A DNA stretch of 64,000 bases, from NCBI GenBank assembly GCA_964019415.1, contig OZ025885.1:2574851-2638850 (forward strand). The letters are read 5' to 3'. Numbering within the stretch: position 1 is the stretch's first letter; every line of letters begins with the position of its first letter. Below are positions 39,203-61,488 of this stretch, piece by piece. The DNA comes from Ianthella basta (taxonomy: Eukaryota > Porifera > Demospongiae > Verongiida > Ianthellidae). The position numbers and the translations under genes are program-made. The notes under the pieces are model-generated. The model searched no databases. It had not been told where the DNA came from and saw only the letters and a list, made by a program, of their open reading frames with translations.

Positions 39203-39984
39203 TTTTTACTACCATAATCCGACTATAGGCCTATAATATTTATAACCTTGCGCAATTATAGTGTTTTGGTTACGAACAAAAATTGTGAGCCGATTTCTGA
39301 TGTACGGTGGTGGGAATTGGAAGCCCATGCATCAGCAACATGTAGCTGGTCCGTGGATCTTTCCGCCTTTTCTTTTTGTGTGCTTTATGGCTCCAGTTGA
39401 ATCTTCAACATGCATGCATGCACGAATACAATGCTGACTCCATCATTATGATGTCATCATCTTGGTGACATAATTCTTCGGTGTGACATACAGTGGAAAC
39501 TGTCTAATAAGGTCACTGTGTTAGGTATCCGCTTCTCTAAAACAGCCAGCCTCCCTGGCCCCAAAATGCACAAAATCATTACATTCTACCTTTGTAGAGC
39601 AGCCACCTCTCTATAAAGGTCAGCCAGAACTGGTCCAAAAGTCTTAGACAGGTCCACGCATACTGAAGTACACTTTAGTATAACAATATATTATACTCCA
39701 TTGTATTCTATTCTTCATTGTAAACCACCACCATGCATTGCTTGTGTATTGCTAGCTACAAAAAAATATGTGTCTCAGTGCATGTGTCTGCATTAATTAA
39801 GTGCACAGGCCATGCACTGTGCGGCACGTGCAAGTTCTAGAGGGCAACCACCTCCCAGTCAATGCACATGTCTATTAGCTATACATATAGCTAGCCAGCT
39901 AGCTGGGATCAATCATTGTACACAAGTTATGTTTACATACATAGGTCCCAATTAAATCACAAATGATGCAGTGGCAGAGGGAAA

Positions 39985-40001
39985 GGGGGGGGGGGGGGGG
40001 G
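39985..40001. repeat. Poly-G tract, left duplicate
   Basis: About 17 G. The same site has about 25 G at 59349-59373 and about 9 G with an interruption in the older copy at about 1102-1111. Confidence 0.85.
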
Positions 40002-41644
40002 CTTGGCCACCCCACTTTTAAACTCAACCCATTCTAAAGTATTATGGAGATCAATAGTTTGGACCTGATGATGCAGCATTAGACCACAGGGACAGTAGTC
40101 ACAGCTTCCATGAGCTGCCCGTAGTTAGCATAATTATAACTTTTTTTATCAGCAGCTGCCTCACTTGCCTTGTGTTACCTTGCATGTTGGTAAAAGGTTA
40201 TTTTGTGTGTGTTAAACATTATAGAGATTGCAATTGTAGTCTATCTACCTACATCTACATTATGTACTCTGCATAGCAGTAGCTAAGGCACTTCAACTCC
40301 AAAGTCAGAGAGAGGCTATATTGGAATGATGGCAGGGAAGTTGGTCCTGAGATGAACACACCTGTAAAGAGTTGCATACAGTTTGTGCACATCAATCCAT
40401 GGACCTAAATAGTATGAAACAATATCTGAAGGTATGTGCAACAACTGTTTTGGGGTCACTAGCATTCATCAGTGCAACGTACAAACACACACGCACAAAC
40501 ACACAACGTACAAATACACACGCACACACACATATTTACACACATGCACACACACATGCACACACACGCACACACATTCACACACACTGTCGCCCAAGTG
40601 ACGCCCAGAATGGGGGTGAGCAGAGACCAAATGGCACTGGTTTTCAAATTTCAAATGGAAAAACCAGATATAAAATTTGGTATGGTCGTCGTTTTTGGTT
40701 TTTCGCTTTAGAGCCAGCCATTTGAAAAAGGAACAGCGGAAAGATCCACAGACCATTTTTGAATTTAATTTCTAAAAAACTGAGAACGATAATCAGGCTC
40801 TTGTCGTTTTCTGTTTTACCGTTTCATTGCCAGCCTCAGCCAATTCTATAAAAGCTCGGACAAAGTAGTTTAGCAAGTTGCAACTAATCCTAAACATTTG
40901 GACAAACATTTGGACAGTTATATCAAAATTTCAGATTTAGAGATTTAATTCCGTAGGATGCCTAGCTGGGATTGGCGAGTGGAAGATCCCTTTTGGGAGT
41001 AACTACTAGGTGCATGCTCTGCTTGTACAATGACATGCATGTTACATTTGAACTTATTGATTGTCACAAATTACTTTATAATACATTTTTGCTCTACTCA
41101 TTTGCATAGATTTAAGTTGGATTTCAGTCATTAATATTGTTATTTGCATGGGAGAATTCAGCACAGTAAGGCCCTCACTGTGTCTACACATTCCAGTTGT
41201 TGTGCATATAATTATAATCATTATGCAGTCAAACATTGTGCTATATATAAATTCATTATGTATGGCTACCAATGAGTTCAATGTATAGGAAGTAAATTGT
41301 ACGGGTGTAAAGTCATGAACTATCTACAATTGCAATTGTAATTCTGCATAATTATTGCATTTAATAAGTCAGCAAGGTTACATGTAGAAAAGCATGAACA
41401 ACTGTCAGCTACCATTGAGAAAATAAAAATTAGTTTTGGTTAATGAAAGCCACCTACAAAGCACAGGCAAATGGGCCCAGTTCTCTGATAATTGAATCAG
41501 TAGTCACCATTCCTGTCCTTGGGCTGGACCTTGATCTTTGAGTGGTTGCAAATCTTGCTACTAAATGCCTACTCTAGATCTTGTGTCTTTCCAACGAGAA
41601 CACACAGTCAGCATCAGCCATCCACTAACAGTTCTATAGATCCC

Positions 41645-41658
41645 GTTACCATGGCAAC
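41645..41658. promoter_or_regulatory. X-box (RFX-type) motif
   Basis: GTTACCATGGCAAC fits the RFX consensus GTNRCCNNRGYAAC at every position. It is repeated at 61017-61030. Whether it is bound is unknown. Confidence 0.4.
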
Positions 41659-41930
41659 GTGCGTCTAAACGATGTTTCTAAACGCCGTAGACACCCCGGG
41701 TGTTGTTTCGCGCCGTGGTCTATTTCGTCCAGCCGTGTTCTAATTGCAAAGGTCACTCGGCTTACTTGTTTCGTCGACAAACAGGGTAAAGCAACAATCC
41801 GGCAGCGGCCTACGAACCAGAGCCGAGTAAGGAGCGAACTGGTTACGAGCTGGGAACAGGCTTAGGACACCGCTCTGGGAAACGCTGTGGCTGACGGGGC
41901 TGACAGTGAGTAAGGTTACGTTTAGCTTAC

Positions 41931-42011
41931 GCGCCGCATCCACTGCCGACCTTTAGGAACGTCTGCTGCGAGATGACAAACCCAATAACCAAACGACGTT
42001 TTCTCGGCCAT
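41931..42011 (-). CDS. Candidate alternative first exon, 27 codons (copy 1)
   Basis: Starts MAEKTSFGYWVCHLAADVPK and ends ...MRR at a GTAAGC donor in phase 0. Length and phase equal those of the KH-gene exon 1 (27 codons, phase 0), and the stretch AADVPKGR resembles AKDIASGR of that exon. An ETS-type motif (CTTCCGGAAG) and a TGACG motif lie just upstream of the ATG. Splicing to E2 of gene C (38511) would keep the frame. There is no transcript evidence, so it may be fortuitous. Confidence 0.35.
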
Positions 42012-42116
42012 TGTCAGAAATTGCTAACTACTTCCGGAAGACGCGTGATGACGCAAGTACGAGTTGGTAAACTGATTCGCTGCCGCTCCTTGCCCAATCG
42101 TTGGGATCTATAACAC

Positions 42117-42230
42117 TTAAATGCTGACTAATCGGTGTCTCTGAAGATTTAGACCACTCAGCACTCGGGAGCTTCGCGCCCTCGTGCCTCGTGCTCTAAA
42201 TCTCAGAGACACCTCTTGGTCAGCATTTAA
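42117..42230. repeat. Hairpin element with about 37-bp arms (copy 1)
   Basis: TTAAATGCTGAC..GTGTCTCTGA..TTTAGA is mirrored by TCTAAATCTCAGAGACAC..GTCAGCATTTAA around a GC-rich centre. It lies immediately beside the CpG-rich insert. The second copy is at 61489-61602. Confidence 0.65.
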
Positions 42231-43413
42231 CTATTACATAGTATAGTATAGTATATAAACCACCACTTTCACCGCCACCAGCATGTGTATACAGTGCAAG
42301 TTGCAATCTTTGCATGCAGTATATGCACCAGTGCTTCTATGAAGAAGGCCACCAGATTTCCTCTTTTGAAATATTTGCGTGTTGTCACAAGAATCCTAAT
42401 AAAGCACATGCAAGCATATACACAGTGACAGATTGCTGTATACTCTGTATTGATCTGCTATATACTAAACGAACCTCCATGTTCATGGTGCTTATTCTTG
42501 AACTGTGCAGGCAGCTTAACCTCATTGTCTCTTGTGGCAGATCTATATACTACTTTGCAATCTTCACACATTAGGTAGGGCCAGTATGTAATTAAGGGCT
42601 CTCAAGATCTCTATGAACCTTATCCTGGTATATAGCTAGTGGTCAGGCACATTGTGTACTTGCCACGCAGCGGTCATATATATATATTCAATGGAACATC
42701 CTAAAGGGTCCTTCACATACAAGCAGCCATCCCTACTGCTGAATATGATAATGCAACAAAATGTTCAAGCTAACAAAAAGAATTCACCAATACAATGATG
42801 CAGGCATTAATTTATATATATAATAGCACAGCCACAAGACGATGTGGTTAAAATCTCGAAACATGTACAATGTATAATTCTTATTACATACAATACAGCT
42901 ATATACCAGTGGGCCAGGAACATGCAATTCTTAGCTTGAACAGTCAAGTACAAGGCTCTAGCCATAAAGTATCTTTGGAGCGCAGCTACATACAATATTA
43001 CTTATATTATACTATAATAATACTTGTGTTTAAGCTAGTTCACAGGTCTATCTATATAATGTCTATGGCTATTTCACTAGGAAGCCAAGCATGCAATGTT
43101 ATTATTAATTGGCAAACTGCAATGGGATTAGGAAATGAATGGCATGGTATATGTAGGTGCCATAAGGGTCTTCCTATATATAGCACATAGCTACCTTTAT
43201 TAAACAATGTGAAAACAGTGTAAAAGCTGCAGTATACTTGAGCACATGGAGGTACATGCATATATAAAATGAAAGTGCTAAAGTATACATATAAAGGTTA
43301 TAAAGGTATATACAATGTGTAAGAATAAATTATACTGAAATTGCATCAATATAATATTATATGAACTCTAAGCATGAACATTAGCTAAGTAACGTTATAT
43401 AGTGTATACTAAA

Positions 43414-43434
43414 CTAATCTTTGCTAATAAAAGC
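43414..43434 (-). pseudogene. 21-nt stub of a KH-family last exon at a rearrangement breakpoint
   Basis: These bases, including the stop codon, equal the end of gene E's last exon (62786-62806). The match stops abruptly after 43434, where unrelated DNA with a collagen-like exon begins. A single base (t) of microhomology is shared at the junction. The stub marks where the left copy of the duplication was cut. Confidence 0.7.
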
Positions 43435-43446
43435 TTCTCAACACAG

Positions 43447-44190
43447 ACCCTCCTTCAGAGTAGCTGTGGGTGTGACAGCACGAGAGGATCAGATGGGCTG
43501 GGAGCAGAGAAGCCCAGTACAGGATTGAGTGATGATCTGGCCACAACAGGCGTCACGTGGAGAGAGCAAGCTGGCAGGATGCGGCGGCAGGGTAACCAGA
43601 TTGAGGCTACAATCACAGCTTACATCACAAGCAACCTTCGGACACTGATGAACTGCTCCAACACCTCCACAATTGGTAAGGACTGCCTCGCTCCAGTTGG
43701 TCCCCAGGGGCAGAAAGGAGATGAAGGTGAGCAGGGTCCCAAGGGAGAGAAGGGCTTCAAGGGAGAGATAGGCTTCAAAGGAGACAAGGGAAGCAGAGGG
43801 ATACAAGGGGAGCAAGGTGTGAAGGGGCAGAAAGGGGAGATAGGGCCCATTGGACCGAAGGGTAGCAAAGGAGACATTGGTGAGAGGGGGTCTGTTGGGG
43901 CCAGAGGTCCAACAGGAGTTAAAGGGCCGCCAGGTCCTCCTGGACCCAAAGGACAGAGAGGCCAAGTTGGGCAACAGGGCAGGCAAGGCGTGTCAGGGCC
44001 ACGCGGTCCAGCCGGTGTGAAGGGAGAGTCAGGAGTTAGCCTGACACAGGCAGCGGGCAGCTGTAACTGGGTTCGGGGAGTGCGCATCTGGGAGTCCTAC
44101 TACACCCCCACGGTGGTGTGTCCCTCTGGGAGGTTCATGGCTGGGGCTGACTTTGGCAGCAGCAGAGTCTACTGCTGCAATGTACAGTGA
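43447..44190 (+). CDS. Collagen-like terminal exon (about 38 Gly-X-Y triplets and a Cys-containing C-terminus)
   Basis: A plausible acceptor (ctcaacacag) precedes 43447, and the frame stays open to TGA at 44188-44190 (247 codons). The order is a Cys-containing non-collagenous stretch (SSCGCD, later MNCSNTST and KDCLAP); an uninterrupted Gly-X-Y run starting GPQGQKGDEG and ending GVKGES, with lysine- and glutamate-rich triplets; then about 49 residues with four cysteines ending YCCNVQ. The triplet region would form an extracellular triple helix. Upstream exons with a signal peptide are not seen: immediately left is duplicated KH-array DNA, so this looks like a displaced 3' exon. It may still be expressed if it captures an upstream exon. 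The precise collagen class is not determined. Confidence 0.6.
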   Translation, partial: TLLQSSCGCDSTRGSDGLGAEKPSTGLSDDLATTGVTWREQAGRMRRQGNQIEATITAYITSNLRTLMNCSNTSTIGKDCLAPVGPQGQKGDEGEQGPKGEKGFKGEIGFKGDKGSRGIQGEQGVKGQKGEIGPIGPKGSKGDIGERGSVGARGPTGVKGPPGPPGPKGQRGQVGQQGRQGVSGPRGPAGVKGESGVSLTQAAGSCNWVRGVRIWESYYTPTVVCPSGRFMAGADFGSSRVYCCNVQ

Positions 44191-44500
44191 CCCAGGGCAT
44201 ATGTGTGTACTTAATTGGTTGTGTACTATCATTCACTGTAATTACAGTAGGTGTGTATAACCTGTATAAATAGTCACACACTACACACCCTTTATACATA
44301 ACAATACACTATGGAAATGTATTAAAATGTTTTGAGTTTTGGACTCATATCAGCTATTGTATTACTATGGATCTAATATTGCAGAGGCTCATCACTACGA
44401 TATGGAACTTGAATTGGGGGAATATTTGAGCAGTTTCGAATAGTATAGAGGCCACACAGACCTTCTTCTGAAATGTCCTGTTGTCCCACCGACAACTTAC

Positions 44501-44825
44501 CGACTGCACACGTCGGCCGTTTGGTGTAGGCTTTAATGAGATTCACTATCTGTGCCTTGTGCGTTGGCGAGCAACGGCAGCACACCACTGAGGGGCACTG
44601 CCGAGCCAGCTTGACGAACTCAGACCGGTAGTGGGTGAGGCAGACCTGGGGGGTGGAAGGGGGTGTGGCAGAGGGTGGGGAGAGTAGTACCAAGTGACCC
44701 TGTGCGAATGTGGGAGGAGGGCAGCCACTCACCTCCAGGCTTGCCCCTGAGATCACAAGGACCTTATCCTCTCCCTTCCTCCGTAAGTGAGCAAGTTGAT
44801 CGTGAGCCTCACTCCTTGTCCTCAC
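44501..44825 (-). pseudogene. Two-exon fragment of an ATP9/Neo1-type P4-ATPase
   Basis: Exon a (44733-44825, 31 codons) contains TRSEAHDQLAHLRRK and VLVISGASLE. Exon b (44501-44645) continues VCLTHYRSEFVKLARQCP and CCRCSPTHKAQIV, ending with CAV and a Gly codon split at a GTAAGT donor. This is the P-domain stretch just before the GDGGND motif of class-2 phospholipid flippases (ATP9A/ATP9B, yeast Neo1). Splice sites and frame are intact. The next exon, which should carry DGGND, is not present before the collagen exon at 44190, and no preceding ATPase exon is found to the right. It is therefore an isolated fragment, not a working gene, inside the foreign block at 43.4-48.0 kb. Confidence 0.75.
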
Positions 44826-44937
44826 CTGTCACAGGCAGTGACGGTGTAAGCAGCGTCTTCCCACACTAACTCACCATCACACTCCACTCACACACACGTA
44901 TATATAGTGCATGCCTAACACACTCATACCAAACATA

Positions 44938-45019
44938 CACACACACACACACGCACACACCACACACACATACACACACACACCACACCCACACCCACAC
45001 ACCACACCCACCACACACA

Positions 45020-45074
<55 letters not shown>

Positions 45075-45082
45075 CACACACA
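44938..45082. repeat. Interrupted CA array in the foreign block
   Basis: CA units with CCACA and CCCACA variants, just right of the ATPase-like exons. Confidence 0.95.
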
Positions 45083-45978
45083 CTTCGGCTTGGGTTGCTT
45101 CTACAGCCTTTGCTATATCTTCTGTAGTAACGAACAACTTTCCTTTAGTCTTTTTCTTCTTCTATTCCATTTTAGCAAAATAGTCTTCCAGTGCTGAGCT
45201 CATTTCTGTCGCTTTCAGTTCACGCAATCCAGTCTAGAGCTCACTTGAGTAGCTACACACTGTTTTAGATGCAGTAATCAGCTAGCTACATCAGTTTGAT
45301 TCAAAACACATGCCGTACACTTCAAAGTCTAAAGAACTATCTGAAAGAGCTCGCACTGTAGATGTGCCTTGGTGCCCAGACGTTCACTCTATAGTAGATG
45401 CGCTCAGAAACTCGATTGCGCATTCCGAAGTCACAGACATGATAGATCCGCAGTGTCGTGTGCAGAATTCAGGCCGGCTGGGGTGTGATGTCGAAATCCT
45501 GGCTTTGAATGTTCCCGGTAAAACGAATGTACTTCACCCTTCTACTGGCGTGTATGTCCACTACATGATTTGATTGCTACCTCCTAGCTATTACAGCTAT
45601 ATACAAACCAACCCACAAGGGGATGAATATATGACATCACCATGTACCACTGTATTAAAAACAGCATTCACGGGACAAGCAGCGGGGATTTCCGTACAAA
45701 CAAAGGAAGCCGTACGCGTAGCTGGACAACGGGCATTCCTTTGCACCGACCAGGTCCTGCTATTTCAAAGTGGTCATGTATGTGTTCCAATTGTAAGGCT
45801 CTCTAGAGACATGAGCTTGTGTAACCCTAGACCAAGGTGATCACAGATGTAGCTAGCTGCTGTCCAGTGCTGATCTCCAGATCAACACCCAATAGCTAGC
45901 TAGTCTTAGACCACAGAGGATAACATTCATAGCTAACAACTAGTTGTGACAGTATACTGAGCAAATCTCTCTATCAAA

Positions 45979-46191
45979 CTAGTTAGCTACACGTGCACTG
46001 ATTGTATTTATCCTGTCTATGATGGGCAGTGTGTTAGCTAGGCAACCACCTAGTTAGCTACACATGCACTGATTGTATTTATCCTGTCTACGATGGGCAG
46101 TGTGTTAGCTAGGCAACCACCTAGTTAGCTACACATGCACTGATTGTATTTATCCTGTCTATGATGGGCAGTGTGTTAGCTAGGCAACCAC
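45979..46191. repeat. Three 71-bp tandem repeats
   Basis: Units begin CTAGTTAGCTACAC and end GCTAGGCAACCAC; they start at 45979, 46050 and 46121 with only one or two differences. The last unit runs into the partial pogo-like MITE. Confidence 0.9.
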
Positions 46192-46333
46192 CTCTCTAAA
46201 ACAGCCAGCCTCCCTAGCCCGAAATAGCTCTAAAATATTGCAATCTCTAGCTACCTCTGTAGAGCAGCCACCTCTTTCCAAGGGTCAGTTAGAACTGGCC
46301 CACAGGTGGCTGTCTTAGACAGGTTCCACTGTA
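46185..46333. mobile_element. Partial pogo-like MITE next to 71-bp tandem repeats
   Basis: Shares ctctaaaacagccagcctccct and the right inverted end with the MITE at 604-783. The left end is missing where the tandem repeat 45979-46191 adjoins. Confidence 0.5.
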
Positions 46334-46479
46334 TTATTACTATATCACACTTACACACTATTGCTTGTATTGTAATTATAATTATAGTGAGGGCTTCTCA
46401 GCTGGCTCAGGCATCAGAAAGGGTTGGTTCTCTAATACCAGCTTCACAACAGGGTTGAAAACCTTGCCGACGTTTCGAC

Positions 46480-46527
46480 CAGATGCTCTGGTCTTCTTCA
46501 GCACCCTGAAGAAGACCAGAGCATCTG
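46480..46527. repeat. Perfect 22-bp hairpin with 4-base loop
   Basis: CAGATGCTCTGGTCTTCTTC-AG and its exact inverse are separated by cacc. A wider imperfect inverted repeat (tcagaaaggg .. ccctttctga) surrounds it. The minus-strand reading gives CTGAAGAAG, a GACCAGA/TCTGGTC stem and CGAAAC, reminiscent of hammerhead cores in Penelope-like elements, but without the other two stems. Confidence 0.6.
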
Positions 46528-47778
46528 TGATCCCTTTCTGAATTATAATTATAGACTCAAGACGACTAGCTAGTTAGCTAGCTAGCTATGCATCACTTCA
46601 AGTGAAATGATTGTATAATCTTTAGAGTAGGCCACATTATAGCTAACTAGCTATGTCAGTAGAGACATGGCACACTGGATGAGATGAGCTCCTTGGAGGA
46701 GTAAAAAGTATCTATAGGTTTGGAGATCTGCAATAGTTTATCCGTAATCATGAGCAATCGCAGCAGTGGAAGAAGTTTCCAATATATGTGTTATATGTGT
46801 GCGATGTTTGCGAGTGTGTGGGGTGTTATTATGCATGCCCTTGTACTTTCGTCATTTTTGGATTACTGGCTATGGCTTTCTACATGCATGGGCCATACAA
46901 CGACAGAGCATCGCTAAACCAACAACAGATCAAGACATGCTGCATATTTGAGTGTATATCGCTTGTCAGTGACTCTCACTATAATGATGTGAGCTAGCCA
47001 TAAAATATATAGCATTCATGAATTAAATGATCGAGACTTTTGAGTAAGTAATGTATTGATGAAATTCCTGTATAACAGCAGGAAGTAAAATTAGTAGCAG
47101 TATGCATCAGGCTGAGGAGTTATTTACATTCATTCATGCATGGGATATGGTCAATCAATCAGTCACTGAACAGTATCTCCTATGCAGGTGGTTGTTTGGG
47201 ATATGGATTGGTATTAATTAGTAATTGTCAGAGTATGATTGTCATATAAATGTCATGCTTCTTATATACCGCTAGTCTTGGCTGGTGAATCGTGCGCCTG
47301 ACGGCATTGGAGGCGGAGGGAGCCAAGCTGGCCCAAAGAATCTGACGGTGGGACGGCACGATGGATTGGGGATCAGCTGCAGGGGAACTGACTGTGATCT
47401 GAGTCTCTATGTTCGTTCTGTAGCTAGCTAGCTACCTGGGATGTCTTTCCGACCGGGTCCTCTCGTGCAAAAAAATCGGCCACCATCGACGCACAAATTT
47501 TGACAGCTGTAGTATGGTAGAACGGCAGTAATCAGTTTGCCCAGTGCTTCCAATAGGATGAAGCCTTTCCATGACTAAAACTACAGTGGCACCATAGATA
47601 TTCAAAACCCAACCATGTTAATGGCTGGGTAGTGTAGAGTTATATATGCTTTATTGAACTGTTTTGTGCTTGATCTGAATGCAAGCACTTGCATGCATGT
47701 GAAGTGTTGTTGCTATTGATTGAATCACACTGATCGAACCCCATTAGATACTTTTGTGAACCCGATTAGATAGTCTTG

Positions 47779-47841
47779 CTCTCCAATAAGATATAATCAC
47801 TCTCCAATAAGATATAATTGCTCTCCAATAAGATATAATGC
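47779..47841. repeat. Three 21-bp tandem repeats
   Basis: CTCTCCAATAAGATATAAT followed by a variable dinucleotide, three times. Confidence 0.85.
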
Positions 47842-48057
47842 TGTCTGATAACAAATTGTCACCTCTCACTGCAAGTAGCACTTTTATAGTCACTCAATAA
47901 ACATTGCAATCACCTAGTAACGGCAAATAAGCATAGAATTATGTTAAATCAATGTTCTGTTATGCTAAATGCTAATATCCATCGAAAGTATAAATGTTAT
48001 GAACAAACCTAATACTCAGTCAAATGCTATAGCTACCTTGAGATATTACAGAGAGTT

Positions 48058-58566
<10,509 letters not shown>

Positions 58567-61006
58567 TTTTTACTACCATAATCCGACTATAGGCCTATAA
58601 TATTTATAACCTTGCGCAATTATAGTGTTTTGGTTACGAACAAAAATTGTGAGCCGATTTCTGATGTACGGTGGTGGGAATTGGAAGCCCATGCATCAGC
58701 AACATGTAGCTGGTCCGTGGATCTTTCCGCCTTTTCTTTTTGTGTGCTTTATGGCTCCAGTTGAATCTTCAACATGCATGCATGCACGAATACAATGCTG
58801 ACTCCATCATTATGATGTCATCATCTTGGTGACATAATTCTTCGGTGTGACATACAGTGGAAACTGTCTAATAAGGTCACTGTGTTAGGTATCCGCTTCT
58901 CTAAAACAGCCAGCCTCCCTGGCCCCAAAATGCACAAAATCATTACATTCTACCTTTGTAGAGCAGCCACCTCTCTATAAAGGTCAGCCAGAACTGGTCC
59001 AAAAGTCTTAGACAGGTCCACGCATACTGAAGTACACTTTAGTATAACAATATATTATACTCCATTGTATTCTATTCTTCATTGTAAACCACCACCATGC
59101 ATTGCTTGTGTATTGCTAGCTACAAAAAAATATGTGTCTCAGTGCATGTGTCTGCATTAATTAAGTGCACAGGCCATGCACTGTGCGGCACGTGCAAGTT
59201 CTAGAGGGCAACCACCTCCCAGTCAATGCACATGTCTATTAGCTATACATATAGCTAGCCAGCTAGCTGGGATCAATCATTGTACACAAGTTATGTTTAC
59301 ATACATAGGTCCCAATTAAATCACAAATGATGCAGTGGCAGAGGGAAAGGGGGGGGGGGGGGGGGGGGGGGGGCTTGGCCACCCCACTTTTAAACTCAAC
59401 CCATTCTAAAGTATTATGGAGATCAATAGTTTGGACCTGATGATGCAGCATTAGACCACAGGGACAGTAGTCACAGCTTCCATGAGCTGCCCGTAGTTAG
59501 CATAATTATAACTTTTTTTATCAGCAGCTGCCTCACTTGCCTTGTGTTACCTTGCATGTTGGTAAAAGGTTATTTTGTGTGTGTTAAACATTATAGAGAT
59601 TGCAATTGTAGTCTATCTACCTACATCTACATTATGTACTCTGCATAGCAGTAGCTAAGGCACTTCAACTCCAAAGTCAGAGAGAGGCTATATTGGAATG
59701 ATGGCAGGGAAGTTGGTCCTGAGATGAACACACCTGTAAAGAGTTGCATACAGTTTGTGCACATCAATCCATGGACCTAAATAGTATGAAACAATATCTG
59801 AAGGTATGTGCAACAACTGTTTTGGGGTCACTAGCATTCATCAGTGCAACGTACAAACACACACGCACAAACACACAACGTACAAATACACACGCACACA
59901 CACATATTTACACACATGCACACACACATGCACACACACGCACACACATTCACACACATTGTCGCCCAAGTGATGCCCAGAATGGGGGTGAGCAGAGACC
60001 AAATGGCACTGGTTTTCAAATTTCAAATGGAAAAACCAGATATAAAATTTGGTATGGTCGTCGTTTTTGGTTTTTCGCTTTAGAGCCAGCCATTTGAAAA
60101 AGGAACAGCGGAAAGATCCACAGACCATTTTTGAATTTAATTTCTAAAAAACTGAGAACGATAATCAGGCTCTTGTCGTTTTCTGTTTTACCGTTTCATT
60201 GCCAGCCTCAGCCAATTCTATAAAAGCTCGGACAAAGTAGTTTAGCAAGTTGCAACTAATCCTAAACATTTGGACAAACATTTGGACAGTTATATCAAAA
60301 TTTCAGATTTAGAGATTTAATTCCGTAGGATGCCTAGCTGGGATTGGCGAGTGGAAGATCCCTTTTGGGAGTAACTACTAGGTGCATGCTCTGCTTGTAC
60401 AATGACATGCATGTTACATTTGAACTTATTGATTGTCACAAATTACTTTATAATACATTTTTGCTCTACTCATTTGCATAGATTTAAGTTGGATTTCAGT
60501 CATTAATATTGTTATTTGCATGGGAGAATTCAGCACAGTAAGGCCCTCACTGTGTCTACACATTCCAGTTGTTGTGCATATAATTATAATCATTATGCAG
60601 TCAAACATTGTGCTATATATAAATTCATTATGTATGGCTACCAATGAGTTCAATGTATAGGAAGTAAATTGTACGGGTGTAAAGTCATGAACTATCTACA
60701 ATTGCAATTGTAATTCTGCATAATTATTGCATTTAATAAGTCAGCAAGGTTACATGTAGAAAAGCATGAACAACTGTCAGCTACCATTGAGAAAATAAAA
60801 ATTAGTTTTGGTTAATGAAAGCCACCTACAAAGCACAGGCAAATGGGCCCAGTTCTCTGATAATTGAATCAGTAGTCACCATTCCTGTCCTTGGGCTGGA
60901 CCTTGATCTTTGAGTGGTTGCAAATCTTGCTACTAAATGCCTACTCTAGATCTTGTGTCTTTCCAACGAGAACACACAGTCAGCATCAGCCATCCACTAA
61001 CAGTTC

Positions 61007-61484
61007 TATAGATCCCGTTACCATGGCAACGTGCGTCTAAACGATGTTTCTAAACGCCGTAGACACCCCGGGTGTTGTTTCGCGCCGTGGTCTATTTCGT
61101 CCAGCCGTGTTCTAATTGCAAAGGTCACTCGGCTTACTTGTTTCGTCGACAAACAGGGTAAAGCAACAATCCGGCAGCGGCCTACGAACCAGAGCCGAGT
61201 AAGGAGCGAACTGGTTACGAGCTGGGAACAGGCTTAGGACACCGCTCTGGGAAACGCTGTGGCTGACGGGGCTGACAGTGAGTAAGGTTACGTTCAGCTT
61301 ACGCGCCGCATCCACTGCCGACCTTTAGGAACGTCTGCTGCGAGATGACAAACCCAATAACCAAACGACGTTTTCTCGGCCATTGTCAGAAATTGCTAAC
61401 TACTTCCGGAAGACGCGTGATGACGCAAGTACGAGTTGGTAAACTGATTCGCTGCCGCTCCTTGCCCAATCGTTGGGATCTATA
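61007..61484. mobile_element. 478-bp CpG-rich insert with inverted ends (copy 2)
   Basis: Duplicate of 41635-42112 at offset 19372, with a single base change noticed (c for t at about 61295). It came with the segmental duplication, not by separate insertion. Confidence 0.55.
61303..61383 (-). CDS. Candidate alternative first exon, 27 codons (copy 2)
   Basis: Same exon-like ORF as 41931-42011. Here it would be upstream of gene D's E2 (57875). Donor and frame are unchanged. Confidence 0.35.
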
Positions 61485-61488
61485 ACAC

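Larger units (their letters stand above)
41635..42112. mobile_element. 478-bp CpG-rich insert with inverted ends (copy 1)
   Basis: The ends are TATAGATCCC and GGGATCTATA. It interrupts the decayed E10/E9 tail, which is uninterrupted at 2.9 and 27.5 kb. It is much richer in CpG than its surroundings. It carries a perfect X-box (41645-41658), an ETS-type CTTCCGGAAG near 42032-42041, and a minus-strand exon-like ORF (41931-42011). The identical insert is at 61007-61484. Confidence 0.55.
41446..42745 (-). pseudogene. Decayed E10+E9 pair of the KH family (copy 3), split by an insert
   Basis: The E10-like remnant is at about 41446-41632 and the E9-like remnant at about 42475-42745. Both carry indels. 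Between them lies the 478-bp CpG-rich insert (41635-42112) and a hairpin (42117-42230), both absent at this place in copies 1 and 2. It is nearly identical to copy 4, as expected for the recent segmental duplication. Confidence 0.6.
45083..48057. other. Right part of the foreign block, up to gene D's stop
   Basis: Apart from the tandem repeats, the partial MITE and the hairpin listed separately, no gene is recognised. Short open frames at 45310-45573 and 45574-45840 lie in the same frame but match nothing I know. The segment about 47270-47480 is GC-richer and non-coding as far as I can see. Confidence 0.4.

Noticed and set aside
44373-44500. Continuation of the ATPase-like frame to a stop near 44373
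   Set aside because: The exon ends at a GTAAGT donor at 44500, and the codons after it bear no resemblance to the GDGGND region, so this is read-through into intron.
45310-45840. Two adjacent open frames in the foreign block
   Set aside because: No recognised domain, no clear start or splice context, and no second copy in the window for comparison.
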